This document shows, piece by piece, positions 46,591 to 56,097 of a stretch of 64,000 nucleotides of DNA. Both the position numbers and the translations under genes were made by a program. The notes beneath the pieces are model-generated. The model saw nothing but the letters and a program-made list of their open reading frames with translations. It made no database searches and was not told where the DNA came from. The stretch comes from Natribaculum luteum (lineage in GTDB: Archaea > Halobacteriota > Halobacteria > Halobacteriales > Natrialbaceae), in assembly GCF_023008545.1 (NCBI RefSeq), contig NZ_CP095398.1, positions 620,001 to 684,000 on the forward strand, read 5' to 3'. Each line of letters begins with the position of its first letter. Position 1 is the stretch's first letter.

Positions 46591-47088
46591 ATGGCTCGTG
46601 TCTTCCGTCCAACCGTCCGCGCTGCGATCCTCCTAGCGGCGGTACTGATTTTCGTCGCCGTTGGGGCAACCGCGCCAACCGAATCGGTGCTCGTCGTCGA
46701 GGACGCCGAGACGGGCGAACGGTACCTCACCGAACCGGTCAACGACGGGAGCACCGTTGCCCTCGAGTACACTCATAGCGTAGAGAAATCCCGAGTATAC
46801 GACGAGTACCGCGTGGACAATCGAACCCTGGTGAACACCCGGATGGAGTTCGAGTCCTATGGCTGGGGACTGCCCGCCCGGGCCAACGTCACGACCGTCG
46901 ATGGGGCGCTCGTGTACGATCCGTCCGAGCCGATCACGGAACTTCGAAGCCTCTCCGTCTCGCCGGGACGGATCGCCGGCCACACGCTGATAGTCGACGG
47001 CCGACGATACGACCTCGTCGCGATGACGAACGCCAGCGACGTTCGCATCTACGTGGAACGACGATCGCTAATCGAGCTGATTCTATGA
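46591..47088 (+). CDS. DUF1850 protein (TAXI-TRAP accessory)
   Basis: A 165-residue protein with one N-terminal membrane helix (AAILLAAVLIFVAVGATA) and a beta-rich external domain containing ALEYTHSVEKSRVYDEYRV and FESYGWGLPA, the DUF1850 signature. The ATG at 46591 is chosen over a start 40 codons earlier because it opens the signal/anchor. DUF1850 genes regularly lie between TAXI binding protein and fused permease genes, as here; the role is unknown. Its stop overlaps the permease ATG (ATGA). Confidence 0.85.
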   Translation: MARVFRPTVRAAILLAAVLIFVAVGATAPTESVLVVEDAETGERYLTEPVNDGSTVALEYTHSVEKSRVYDEYRVDNRTLVNTRMEFESYGWGLPARANVTTVDGALVYDPSEPITELRSLSVSPGRIAGHTLIVDGRRYDLVAMTNASDVRIYVERRSLIELIL

Positions 47089-49820
47089 ATACGAACGATC
47101 GAACAGACGACGGTATCGACGGGTCGAGCGACGAACCGGCTGAGGACGTCTCCTACGAGGAGGCCGAGGAACTGATCGAGGAGATCGAGCACCGGCGGTC
47201 GCTGCAAGGGGTCGCCGCGGTGGCCGTCGCGGCGATCGGTGTGCTGTTTTCGATCTTCCAGCTGTTCCTGGCCGCACGCAGCTTCTCGTTTACGCTCCCC
47301 GTGCCAATCGTCGACGACTGGCGGTTCATGCTCTACGACTGGCAAATCTCGCTACAGCTCCTGCAGGCGAACGCGGTACACGTTTCGTTTGCGCTCGTGC
47401 TCACGTTCCTGCTGTTCCCGGGGAGTATGGGTGACGGGATCGTTTCGCGAAACCTGGGCCGGATCGTCCCCGCGGCGTCTCGCGAACTCGGAGACCAGAA
47501 CCTCGTCACGCGCCTTCTCGGGGGCATTCGGACGGCATTCCGGTGGGTGTTCCTCGATCCCGACCGGGAGCGTGTGACACCGTTCGACCTCCTGTGTATC
47601 GGTGCATCGATACTGTCGGCGATTTACTTCCTGACGGAGTTCTCTGAGATCCAGAATATGCGGGTATTCGGTCTCATGTCGGGGCGGCCGGTCACCGAGG
47701 TGTACCCGTTCCTCCAGTCCGTCCTCGGCGGCGTTCCGTTCGTCAGCGAGTACTCCTACGCGATGGCGCTTGGCGTAATCGGCGTTCTGTTGGTACTCGA
47801 GGCGACCCGCCGGACGCTCGGACTTCCGCTCATGATCATCGTCGCAACCTTCATCGTCTACGCGCGCTGGGGCTACCTCATCAACAGCGGGACGCCCCTG
47901 ATCGGCCTGCTCGCGATCAACGAGTTGTCCTGGCCGGATATCGTTCAGAACCTCTGGTACAACACCGAAAACGGGGTCTTTGGCATCCCGGTGACGGTGT
48001 CGGTGAACTTCATCTACATCTTCATCCTCTTCGGTGCATTCTTGGAGATGAGCGGCGCCGGCCAGTGGTTCATCGACCTCGCGTATGCGGCCACTGGAAG
48101 TCGCAAAGGCGGCCCAGCGAAGGCGAGCATCCTCGCAAGTGGCTTCATGGGGACGATTTCGGGATCGTCGATCGCCAACACGGTCACCACCGGCGCGTTC
48201 ACGATCCCGCTGATGAAGCGCTCGGGATACTCACCGGAATTTTCCGGCGCGGTCGAGTCCTCGGCGTCCTCCGGCGGGCAAATTCTTCCGCCGGTGATGG
48301 GTGCCGCCGCGTTCCTTATGGTCCAGTACACGGCGACACCGTTCGCAGATATCATCATCCTCGCGACGCTTCCTGCAATCGTCTTCTTCTTTGGCGTCTG
48401 GGTCATGGTCCACCTCAAGGCAGTCGAAGAGGGGATCGGCGGTGCAGAGGACGTCGACACCGTCTCGATCGGTCCACACCTCAAACGCGGGTGGTTCTAC
48501 CTCGTCCCGATTGGGTTACTGTTGTATTATCTCATCGTCGAGCGGCTGTCTGTCTCGCGGTCGGCGTGGTTCACCCTCGTCGCGCTCGTGGCGCTGATCG
48601 CACTCGTCTCGGCGTACAGTGCGGAGACGCGGTGGCGACTCCTCGGAATCTTCGCAGCCATCGTTGGCGTCGAACTGGCGAGTTACGTCGTCGCCGGCGT
48701 TCCGGTCATCGACCTCGTCGCTGGATCCAGCGGTGCCGGACTGCCAGTCGGGGAGGCGACCGGACTCGTCGTCGCCCAGATCGAGTGGTACGCGATGCTA
48801 GCCGGCGTGCTGATCTTGGTGTCTCATCCAGACGTCGACGCACCGCTGCTCAACCTCAATCCGACGATCCAGGCTACCGCCGATCGGGTTGGCGGTGACC
48901 TGGGTGAGAGCCAGCCATTCCGGTTCGGTACGTTCGTCGTCAAGTCGATGGATTCGGGCGCACGGACGGCCGTCCCGGTCGTCATCGCCGTCGCAGCCGC
49001 GGGCATCATTCCCGGCGTCATCAGCGTCTCCGGGCTTGGCCCGAACCTCACGTCGCTGCTGCTCGTGCTGTCGGGCGGGTCGATCGTGGTGATGTTGCTT
49101 GTGACGGCCGTTGCCAGCATCATCCTCGGGATGGGGATGCCGACGACGGTCACCTACATTATCCTCATCTCGATGCTCGCCACACCGCTCGTCGAGTTCG
49201 GCATCCCGCTTCTGTCAGCGCACCTGTTTATCCTCTATTTCGGCGTCATCGCCGATATCACCCCTCCAGTCGCCGTCGCCGCCTACGCCGCAAGCGGGGT
49301 AGCCAAGTCGGATCCGTTCGAGACGGGTGTAAAGGCGTTCTCGCTGTCGCTAAACAAGGCGATCGTCCCCTTTGCGTTCGTCCTCGCACCCGGGATCGTG
49401 CTGCTTCGCGAGAAGGCTAACGCTGCCGAGTTACCGATCCGCGATCAGTATCGAATCGTCGGTTTCAGCGACCTCACAGAGTTGTCGTACTCGGTCCCGG
49501 AGATTCTGATTCCCGTGAGTGGCGTCTTCCTCGGGGTGATTGCCCTCGGTGCAACCGTCATCGGGACGCTATATACGAGCGTGAACCGCGCTGAACGGGC
49601 CGGCTTCGCGCTCAGTTCGCTTCTGCTTATGGCACCGCGGCTGCTTTCAGTATCGGTATTCGATCTCCTCGGACTCGTCGGCGTGACCGTTTCGCTCGAC
49701 GCACTCCTGCTAGATCTCACGCTTCGTGTCGTCGGATTCGCACTGTTCGTCGCCCTGGCAGCGAAAAACCGCCGAGAGGCGACGAAGCTTCCCGAGACGA
49801 GACAGGCCACCGTCGGATGA
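47085..49820 (+). CDS. TRAP transporter fused permease (DctQM type)
   Basis: A 911-residue membrane protein combining the small DctQ-like (about residues 30-230) and large DctM-like subunits, with about 18 hydrophobic segments. Conserved DctM blocks include ASGFMGTISGSSIANTVTTG, SASSGGQILPPVMGAAAFLM and the second pseudo-symmetric LGMGMPTTVTYIILISML. It uses a sodium gradient to import the solute delivered by the TAXI protein. The coupling to DUF1850 indicates one transcript. The gene is convergent with ggt, 140 bp away. Confidence 0.94.
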   Translation: MNTNDRTDDGIDGSSDEPAEDVSYEEAEELIEEIEHRRSLQGVAAVAVAAIGVLFSIFQLFLAARSFSFTLPVPIVDDWRFMLYDWQISLQLLQANAVHVSFALVLTFLLFPGSMGDGIVSRNLGRIVPAASRELGDQNLVTRLLGGIRTAFRWVFLDPDRERVTPFDLLCIGASILSAIYFLTEFSEIQNMRVFGLMSGRPVTEVYPFLQSVLGGVPFVSEYSYAMALGVIGVLLVLEATRRTLGLPLMIIVATFIVYARWGYLINSGTPLIGLLAINELSWPDIVQNLWYNTENGVFGIPVTVSVNFIYIFILFGAFLEMSGAGQWFIDLAYAATGSRKGGPAKASILASGFMGTISGSSIANTVTTGAFTIPLMKRSGYSPEFSGAVESSASSGGQILPPVMGAAAFLMVQYTATPFADIIILATLPAIVFFFGVWVMVHLKAVEEGIGGAEDVDTVSIGPHLKRGWFYLVPIGLLLYYLIVERLSVSRSAWFTLVALVALIALVSAYSAETRWRLLGIFAAIVGVELASYVVAGVPVIDLVAGSSGAGLPVGEATGLVVAQIEWYAMLAGVLILVSHPDVDAPLLNLNPTIQATADRVGGDLGESQPFRFGTFVVKSMDSGARTAVPVVIAVAAAGIIPGVISVSGLGPNLTSLLLVLSGGSIVVMLLVTAVASIILGMGMPTTVTYIILISMLATPLVEFGIPLLSAHLFILYFGVIADITPPVAVAAYAASGVAKSDPFETGVKAFSLSLNKAIVPFAFVLAPGIVLLREKANAAELPIRDQYRIVGFSDLTELSYSVPEILIPVSGVFLGVIALGATVIGTLYTSVNRAERAGFALSSLLLMAPRLLSVSVFDLLGLVGVTVSLDALLLDLTLRVVGFALFVALAAKNRREATKLPETRQATVG

Positions 49821-49960
49821 GCCGAGGGGTAAACGGTGAGCGGTGAGCGGTGACATCCCTCTCTGCGGTAGACGGCGGTGAGAAGATCGCCGGAGCGCCG
49901 TCGGACGTGAAAGCTACGTCCGACCGATCGCAGTTCTCCGAAGCCGAGTCGTCAGTCCCA

Positions 49961-51883
49961 TCACGACGGCGACCCAGCGGCGCCGTCCCTTCGCTGGTCG
50001 GCGACCCCGACGTACCCACCGTCGTCCTTGACGAGAATGGACTGCACGTTGCCGATGGTATCCACGATAGAGACGTCGTGACCGGCGGCGTTCAGCTCGT
50101 CGACGACGTCGGCGGGTACACCGCCTTCGGCCTGGACCCACGTACCAGTCGCAGAGTAGACGCGGGGTTCCTCGACAGCTTCGTCGATGTCCATACCGAA
50201 CTCGGCGACGTTGAGGACGATCTGGGAGACGGTGTGGATGATCGACCAGCCGCCAGGTGAGCCGACCGTCAGGAAGGGGTCGCCGTCTCGCGTGACAATC
50301 GTCGGACTCGTGCTGCTGAGCGGGCGCTTCTCCGGCTGGACCTCGTTCGGGCCACCAGGATGGGAGTCGAAGTCGGTGAGCTCGTTGTTGAGCATGAACC
50401 CCCGCCCGGGAACCATGATCCCCGACCCGAACAACTGTTCGATAGTGCTAGTCCAGGAGACCATGTTCCCCTCGGCGTCGGCCGTCGTGAAGTGGGTCGT
50501 CTGACCGGGAGGGGTCACGGAACTGTTCGCGTGGGGCTCGTTGCGCTCACCTCTACGTGCGCCCGAGGCGTTGCTGGTATGCTGGGCCCGTTCGACGTCC
50601 CTGGCACTCGTGTAGTATTGTCCGCCTGGCTGGTACTCGAAGGGGTCACCGGGTTCGCGGGTCGCATCCGTCGCTTTTTCCGGGTCGATAACCTGCCGAC
50701 GAGAGTCGACGTAGTCGTCGTCGAGCATTCCCTGCCACGGGATGTCGACGAACTCCTCGTCGCCAAGGTACTCGTTACGGTCGGCAAACGCGAGCTGGAA
50801 CGCCTCGATAATCCGGTGGTAGACGTCGAACGACCGCCGGTCGTACTGTGCCAGGTCGAACGGTTCGAGGAGGGAAAGAATCTGTGCGATGACGTACCCA
50901 CCGGAGGTTGGCGAGCGCATCGTCCGGACGGTGACATCGTGTGCGGCTCCCTCGTAGGTCACGTAGGTGGGCCTGGTGATGTTGACGTTGTATCGGCCCA
51001 GGTCGTCAACGGTCATGTTTCCGCCCGTCTGTCGGTAACGTGCCGCACCCTGGACGGTCTCGGCGATGTCCGCCGCGATCTCACCCCTGTAGAACGGACC
51101 GATGCCTTCGTCGCGGATGGTTCGGAGAGTGTCAGCGAGGTCCGGCTGGACGAGTTCGTCGCCCGCTTCGAGAGGGTCGCCTCCCGGAGCGAACACTTCC
51201 TGGGCGGTCGAAGTGAGCGCCCCATCCTCGACGTTGTCGGCGATCGAACCCGCCAGGAACTCGTCGACCGTAACTGTCCGTCCGTCAGGTGCGGCTAAGT
51301 CGATAGCCGGCTGGATGAGTTCACTGAGTTCCTTCCGTCCGAACCGCTTGACAGCCACGTCGGCGGCCTTCAGCGTTCCCGGTACGCCGACTGCCTTCCC
51401 GTTCGTGTGGCGTGCCAGGAACGGTACCTCCTCTCCCTGGTTGTCCAGGAACATATCGGGTTGGGCTCCGAGGGGCGCTCGCTCCCGGTTGTCGATGGCG
51501 ATGATCTCGTCCTCCGTGGCGCTATATACGAGCATGAACCCGCCGCCGCCGATCCCCGACGAGTGGGGCTGAACGACGTTGAGTGCGAACTGAACGGCGA
51601 CTGCGGCATCGATCGCATTCCCACCGTCCTCGAGGACCCCAATACCGGCTTCGGTCGCCTGCTGGTGGACGCTCGAGACCATCCCGCCAGCCGCTTCTGC
51701 GACGGCGTTGGAATCAGTCGTTATCGCCGTCCCCTCGAATGCGCTACTGGCTCCAACTGGGACCACGCTGGCCCCCAGTGCGACGCCCGTACCCTGCAAG
51801 AACGTCCGCTTCGTCGTTGTAACGCGTTCTGTCGCATCGTCTTCCGAGTCAGGTGCATCTGCTGCAGGACTATCTTGTCCCAT
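49961..51883 (-). CDS. ggt: Gamma-glutamyltransferase
   Basis: A 640-residue N-terminal-nucleophile hydrolase that removes the gamma-glutamyl group from glutathione-like compounds outside the cell. A Tat-type signal is present (TTKRTFLQGTGVALGASVVP). The large subunit has NAVQ-type and SGIGGGGFMLVY motifs; autoprocessing and catalysis should occur at the Thr in TTHFTTADAEGNMVSWT, with the downstream PLSSTSPTIV and GSPGGW oxyanion loops. Haloarchaea use gamma-glutamylcysteine as a thiol. Next to a TAXI-TRAP importer, it may release glutamate for uptake. Two potential starts lie close together; the given one keeps the Tat motif. Confidence 0.92.
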   Translation of the reverse strand: MGQDSPAADAPDSEDDATERVTTTKRTFLQGTGVALGASVVPVGASSAFEGTAITTDSNAVAEAAGGMVSSVHQQATEAGIGVLEDGGNAIDAAVAVQFALNVVQPHSSGIGGGGFMLVYSATEDEIIAIDNRERAPLGAQPDMFLDNQGEEVPFLARHTNGKAVGVPGTLKAADVAVKRFGRKELSELIQPAIDLAAPDGRTVTVDEFLAGSIADNVEDGALTSTAQEVFAPGGDPLEAGDELVQPDLADTLRTIRDEGIGPFYRGEIAADIAETVQGAARYRQTGGNMTVDDLGRYNVNITRPTYVTYEGAAHDVTVRTMRSPTSGGYVIAQILSLLEPFDLAQYDRRSFDVYHRIIEAFQLAFADRNEYLGDEEFVDIPWQGMLDDDYVDSRRQVIDPEKATDATREPGDPFEYQPGGQYYTSARDVERAQHTSNASGARRGERNEPHANSSVTPPGQTTHFTTADAEGNMVSWTSTIEQLFGSGIMVPGRGFMLNNELTDFDSHPGGPNEVQPEKRPLSSTSPTIVTRDGDPFLTVGSPGGWSIIHTVSQIVLNVAEFGMDIDEAVEEPRVYSATGTWVQAEGGVPADVVDELNAAGHDVSIVDTIGNVQSILVKDDGGYVGVADQRRDGAAGSPS

Positions 51884-52101
51884 ATGTGATTATTCACCAC
51901 ATGAACAATAAGTATTTGCACCTGGTTTATTAGTGAAATTATATATTTCCAGAATGTGGTCAGTAAAACTGTACTGCCGACAGACCGCTCCGGCCTCTCA
52001 TAGTACTGGCGCCGAGATCACTTCGACTGCCCGGTGTCGCCGCTGACGACAGCACGGTTCACTCAGGAGGAGATGTAGCTGATAGAGATCGATAGCGCAT
52101 A

Positions 52102-52125
52102 CCTGCGTCTTCAGGCGCAGGTCAA
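52102..52125 (+). repeat. Solitary TnpB-transposon-like right-end hairpin
   Basis: CCTGCGTCTTCAGGCGCAGG followed by TCAAC resembles the other right ends and lies head-to-head with the right end of TnpB element 2, so two elements ended within 10 bp of each other. The rest of 51884-52101 is the ggt upstream region; no gene seen. Confidence 0.5.
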
Positions 52126-52128
52126 CCG

Positions 52129-52238
52129 GTGACATCCTCCTCGCCGTAAACGGAGAGGGATCGAAGATCCCTCAGGCAGTCGGGCTACGCCCGACGACGG
52201 CGAGGCTTCCCGTACCGCACGTTGGGATATTTGCTGGT
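52129..52238 (-). ncRNA. Right end / guide-RNA scaffold region of TnpB element 2
   Basis: Downstream of tnpB the minus strand shows CAAATATCCCAACG, three hairpins (GTCGTCGGGCGTAGCCCGAC; GAGGGATCTTCGATCCCTC; and the enclosing CGCCGTC.../GGCGAGG) and the terminus GGATGTCAC. It matches the expected place of the TnpB guide scaffold and is longer and more structured than in element 1. Confidence 0.6.
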
Positions 52239-53489
52239 CTACGACACGACCTGTTCTCTCGTCTGAAACGTCCCGCTCTCGCGGTCGAACAGGTATGTCG
52301 ATGGCTGTGCCACACAGCCGTTACTCCTATCCTCTCCGTGAGGACTCGGAGTTATTTTCTGGCGCATATTCTCCGCCCCGTTGCAATCCGCGTTGGCTAC
52401 CAACTCACACGATGAGCAGACGTACAGGCCACGTTCGACACGGTTCGACTTCGTGTCGTCACCACACCGTGAGCAGGTCTTACTGGTGTCCCACTCGTTC
52501 TTCTTCAGCACCTCAACGCCACGAATCTCTCCTTTGTATTCGAGGTACTGGTAGATGCGGTCGAACGCCCACGAGTGCAACTTCTTGTTACCGGTCTTAC
52601 CCCAGTCGGACTCGCGCACGTCTTCGGGCCAACTTACCGCAAGCGTTCCAACACCGCGTTCAACACACTCGGTGATGATCGTGTCCGTGAGAACGTGGAA
52701 GAAGTGAGTTTCACGCTCTGCAAGTTTTCGACGCGCCCACATCAACTTTTCTGACGGGCCGTTCTCACCCTCCGTGTCGTACTCTGCTCGGGTGAAGTAG
52801 TGCTTGTCTTCTTTGAGCGAGTTGCCGGGGTAGAGAACGTACTCGTCGGGGAAAGCGACCGTGGCGGTGTTCTTGATGCCAAGGTCGATCCCTGCCACTC
52901 CGTCGCCTGCGGTGTCGGTGGTTTCGAGTTCGACTTTGCAGACGAAGTGTAGTTCCCACTCGTCGCTGTTCCAGACGGCTCGAACGTTTTGCACCTTGGT
53001 GACTTTGGTGAGGTCAACGTCTGGACGGGTCTGGTACTCGCAGAGCAGGAAATCAGAACGGTGTTCCTTCAGGTTCTTACCCTTTGAGAGTCGGACGCGG
53101 TTGTTTTCGGGGTCGTGTTTGAACCCGTCTGCTTTGAACGTGACCGTACTTTTTGGCCGGGTGTCGCCGTGTTTGCGGTAGCCGGGCGGATTCGCCTTTG
53201 GGTCTTTCTGTCGCAGGTCGAACCACGACTGGAAAGCGTCGGAAAGTTCTTCGATGACTTTCTGACTGGATTGTGCGTTCAAGTCTTTCCAGCACGATTG
53301 GTTCTTCATATACGCTTTCAGCGTCCCTTCATCTGGGATTTCGCCTGTTGCGTTCCAGATTCGGTCTGCTGTCCAGCGTGCGACGTTCCAGATTTTTGAG
53401 GCGGAGTCTCCGAGCGAGTTGAGGCCATCGCAGACCTGCCGGTGGTTCTGGATGGAACCAACGTAGGTGCGCGTGACCTCAATCGCCAT
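52239..53489 (-). CDS. tnpB: RNA-guided endonuclease TnpB (element 2)
   Basis: A 416-residue TnpB, clearly different from element 1 (about half of residues shared by eye). RuvC Asp is in AGIDLGIKNTATVAF, RuvC Glu in VEVLKKNEWDTSKTCSRCG, the zinc ribbon is CSRCG...CSSCE, and the last Asp is in ANADCNGAENMR, so it should be catalytically intact. There is no tnpA. A 15-bp inverted repeat covers the start codon and may serve as left-end hairpin or autoregulatory site. Confidence 0.93.
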   Translation of the reverse strand: MAIEVTRTYVGSIQNHRQVCDGLNSLGDSASKIWNVARWTADRIWNATGEIPDEGTLKAYMKNQSCWKDLNAQSSQKVIEELSDAFQSWFDLRQKDPKANPPGYRKHGDTRPKSTVTFKADGFKHDPENNRVRLSKGKNLKEHRSDFLLCEYQTRPDVDLTKVTKVQNVRAVWNSDEWELHFVCKVELETTDTAGDGVAGIDLGIKNTATVAFPDEYVLYPGNSLKEDKHYFTRAEYDTEGENGPSEKLMWARRKLAERETHFFHVLTDTIITECVERGVGTLAVSWPEDVRESDWGKTGNKKLHSWAFDRIYQYLEYKGEIRGVEVLKKNEWDTSKTCSRCGDDTKSNRVERGLYVCSSCELVANADCNGAENMRQKITPSPHGEDRSNGCVAQPSTYLFDRESGTFQTREQVVS

Positions 53490-53503
53490 ACATAGTCTAT
53501 GTA
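53489..53503. promoter_or_regulatory. Inverted repeat overlapping the start of tnpB 2
   Basis: TACATAGTCTATGTA is a perfect 7-1-7 inverted repeat whose left base is part of the start codon of tnpB 2. It could be the left-end structure of the element or a binding site that shuts off TnpB synthesis. Confidence 0.45.
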
Positions 53504-53591
53504 AATAATTCTACTTAATGGTGTAGATTAGCGTGGAATATCCGGTCTGCCACCGAGTAGTGTATTGTGGAGTTGAGTGACGCGATTCACG

Positions 53592-53609
53592 CCCGGCGTA
53601 AACGCCGGG
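53592..53609 (-). repeat. TnpB-type right-end hairpin, solitary
   Basis: CCCGGCGTAAACGCCGGG, preceded on the minus strand by GAGAAT and followed by CGTGAATC, is of the hairpin class found at IS1341-type right ends. No associated tnpB in this orientation. The flanking 53504-53760 has no other gene. Confidence 0.45.
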
Positions 53610-53764
53610 ATTCTCTCGCTGCTTAAAGATAGACAGTGGCCTTCCCGTTCTCGATAGTGACTCGAGTGGATCTTCCTCGATTGGCTCCTCCCCCTGTAGA
53701 AGGAAATTACACGTTTGGAAATCGTGATTTCTGAAATCGAAAATTCCACTTGGTCGGAGATGCG

Positions 53765-54143
53765 ACTGGCTGTATAGAGCACTTCGTTGATCGAGACGTC
53801 GAACTCGATCAACTCACGGACTGCTATGAGTCCGAGACGGGGAATTTCGTCGTGATCTACGGCCGCCGTCGCCTCGGTAAGAGTAAGCTCGTTCGCCAGT
53901 CCATCGCTGATCGGGACGACGCTGTCTACTATCAAGCGGTCGAGTCCACGGCACAGAACCAGCTCGAACAGTTCGTCGATACCGCCACCGCACAGTTCCC
54001 GTCGCTGCGGAACGTCCGCCGTGACTGGGGAGCACTCCTTGAAGCACTCGGCGAGGAAGACGCGATCGTCGTCATCGACGAGGTTCCGTTCCACGACGGC
54101 CCCAAAATATCGCGCTGTGGGAGTCCGTGTGCGGGCGTCACGG
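53765..54143 (+). pseudogene. Archaeal AAA ATPase (DUF234-type) remnant
   Basis: The first part of an archaeal ATPase: EHFVDRDVELDQLTDCYES, Walker A in YGRRRLGKSKLV and Walker B in AIVVIDEVPF. After that the frame breaks: the expected QIALWES continuation is found in another frame near 54105, and the remaining 250 or so residues of the family are missing. No good start codon precedes the first conserved residues. These ATPases are often linked to toxin-like nucleases, but none remains here. Confidence 0.75.
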
Positions 54144-54280
54144 TCATCCGCGCCGATGAGCGAGTGATGGGATACGGAAGGCGGCGCTGTCTAGTAGCTC
54201 CAGCTGATTGCGATGGACGAGTCGACGTCGTGTCCGTACGTCACAAAGTTGGTCGGTGGACGAGAGGTGAGACGGACACG

Positions 54281-55519
54281 TCAGATCACCCCGAAGCCGA
54301 AGCTCGCGTACGGCCAGACGTAGTACAGCGTGACACCGACGACGAGCGCGGGGATCGTCGTGTAGATGGTCGCGACGATGGCCGCTTTCATGTCGATCGC
54401 CATCAGTGGAAACAGCGCGTCGCCGTCCTGACTGATGGCGTTTGCCGTCAGCGCCGAGAAGGGAATCGCACCCGCCGAGTAGATCTGGGCGAAGACGATC
54501 TGTGGCGCACAGCCCGGAATCAGCCCGAGTAGCGCACCGCCAATCGGAGCGAGCACGCCCACGGCCGCCGCAATAGCGGCGATTTCGATGTTGAAGATCA
54601 CGATGCTGTACTCGTAGATGAGGTAGGCCGCGATGACCCACACCGTGACCATGCTGGTCTCCATGGCCGCGTGCTGGAACGTCTCGTAGGCGCTGGAGAA
54701 ATCGTCCCGGATCCGACCGGCTTCGCCTTTGCCGATGAATCGACGGCCGACGAAGTGGAGGTAAAACGAGGCGGCCGTCCCGACGAGCCCGGAGACAGTG
54801 AACAACCCGAAAAACGTCGGACGAAACTCCAGAGCCACCTCGGGTGCACCACGAGCGAGGTACATCACGCCCGCGACGAGGCCCGTGGCAGCGACGGTCC
54901 ACCAGATAACGTGGACGCCGTGACTGATCGTCGTCACGAGTCCGCCGTCGGTTTTCGAGCGGGTGTGGTCGTGGCAATCACTCCCAATCTCGCATTCGGG
55001 GATACTCGGGCCGCCATCCGCGACACTCGTCGTGGCGAATCCCCCATCGGTCATCGGACGACCGATCCGGGTGACTGCGTCGTCGACACGGCCGACCCCC
55101 AAACCCCAGATGTCGATCGCGTAACCGAACAGGATTGCAGCGATAAACGCCATCCCATAGGCGTACAGTGCCGCTTCGGGGGCGAGCGCGAGGATCACGA
55201 ACGCCGAATCGCCGGCGGTCGCTGCGAGCGCCGCCACGACGGTCCCGAAACTGACCGTGCCCCTGATGTACAACGGCATCGCGATGATCGCTCCGCCACA
55301 GCCGGGGGTGAGCCCCAGCAGCGCCCCCGCCAGTGGCTGCATGCGCTCGTTGTTCTTGAGGTACGTGACGATCCGGCCGCCGGTCCGATACTGGATGTAG
55401 CTGAAGAGAAGAACTGTGACCGCAACAAACGCACTCACCTGCACGAAGCCGTCTCGGACCGAGAAGACCAGGATGTCGATGGCCTCCTGCAACGAGATGC
55501 CGAGTTGGAGTGGCGTCAT
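54281..55519 (-). CDS. Putative manganese/heavy-metal exporter, 10-TM family (PF11449-like)
   Basis: A 412-residue membrane protein with about ten helices in two halves that each contain a Pro-Gly-Cys motif: LTPGCGGAIIAMPLYI and LIPGCAPQIVFAQIY. A cytoplasmic His/Cys-bearing loop (IPECEIGSDCHDHTRS) lies between them and may bind metal. This matches the putative manganese transporter/10-TM heavy-metal exporter family. The ATG at 55519 is preferred to one 17 codons upstream, since the extra residues are not family-like. A DtxR-type palindrome in the leader supports manganese or iron control. Confidence 0.82.
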   Translation of the reverse strand: MTPLQLGISLQEAIDILVFSVRDGFVQVSAFVAVTVLLFSYIQYRTGGRIVTYLKNNERMQPLAGALLGLTPGCGGAIIAMPLYIRGTVSFGTVVAALAATAGDSAFVILALAPEAALYAYGMAFIAAILFGYAIDIWGLGVGRVDDAVTRIGRPMTDGGFATTSVADGGPSIPECEIGSDCHDHTRSKTDGGLVTTISHGVHVIWWTVAATGLVAGVMYLARGAPEVALEFRPTFFGLFTVSGLVGTAASFYLHFVGRRFIGKGEAGRIRDDFSSAYETFQHAAMETSMVTVWVIAAYLIYEYSIVIFNIEIAAIAAAVGVLAPIGGALLGLIPGCAPQIVFAQIYSAGAIPFSALTANAISQDGDALFPLMAIDMKAAIVATIYTTIPALVVGVTLYYVWPYASFGFGVI

Positions 55520-55685
55520 CGGTGTGCAGCCCCTGCCGTAGCGGTATCCCTCGACGGCGCTCGAGTGCACTGTCTTTGCAGCGAACCCGCTCGCACACAG
55601 GATACGTTGTCTGCTGACCTCATGAGTTGTGAACAGGGGATAGTGAGGTGACTAATGACAAAAAGTTTTCTACCTAATTTGATTT

Positions 55686-55699
55686 TTAGACTCGTCTAA
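55686..55699. promoter_or_regulatory. DtxR/SirR-like operator upstream of the exporter
   Basis: TTAGACTCGTCTAA is a perfect 6-2-6 inverted repeat (TTAGAC...GTCTAA), resembling the TTAGG/TTAGC-N-CTAA boxes bound by DtxR-family Mn/Fe regulators. It lies 165 nt before the start codon, next to AT-rich promoter-like DNA. No regulator gene is in view. Confidence 0.55.
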
Positions 55700-55850
55700 T
55701 TCAGTCCTGCTGCCGATTCTACAGGTCGTTCGGAGCACTTCGGAGCTCGACCTCGAGGTGATTCACGGGGTTGGTTCCACCCCGAATTTTGATAAATCAG
55801 CTTATAGGATAGTCAAACAGTTTTAACAGGGAACGGACGTCAGAACGCAT

Positions 55851-56075
55851 ATGGACGAACTACTCGACGTACTGGATCTGCTCGCGGACTCAGAACTCGA
55901 GGGGCTCGTTACGTGGGTATTTCGCGTCCTCGGTGTGCTTGCCATCCTTGCAGGAATCGGCATCTGGCTGTTCACCGAAATCGCTCTTCTCGTTCCGCTT
56001 TTCCTCGTTGCCGTCGGCTTTCTCCTCATCGCTGTTCCCGGACTCCTCCTCGAGGTCGCCGAACTCGCGGGATAG
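55851..56075 (+). CDS. Small two-helix membrane protein
   Basis: A 74-residue protein: acidic N-terminal helix (MDELLDVLDLLADSELEGLV), then two hydrophobic segments (about residues 21-41 and 44-67) and an acidic end. The start has a TTTTAACAGG-type upstream region at promoter distance. No family recognised. It lies divergent to the exporter gene. Confidence 0.6.
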   Translation: MDELLDVLDLLADSELEGLVTWVFRVLGVLAILAGIGIWLFTEIALLVPLFLVAVGFLLIAVPGLLLEVAELAG

Positions 56076-56097
56076 CTACGAGTACACCGAGACTTAT

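Noticed and set aside
53528-54094. A 188-codon minus-strand frame
   Set aside because: It is antisense to the AAA ATPase remnant, whose Walker motifs define the true strand.
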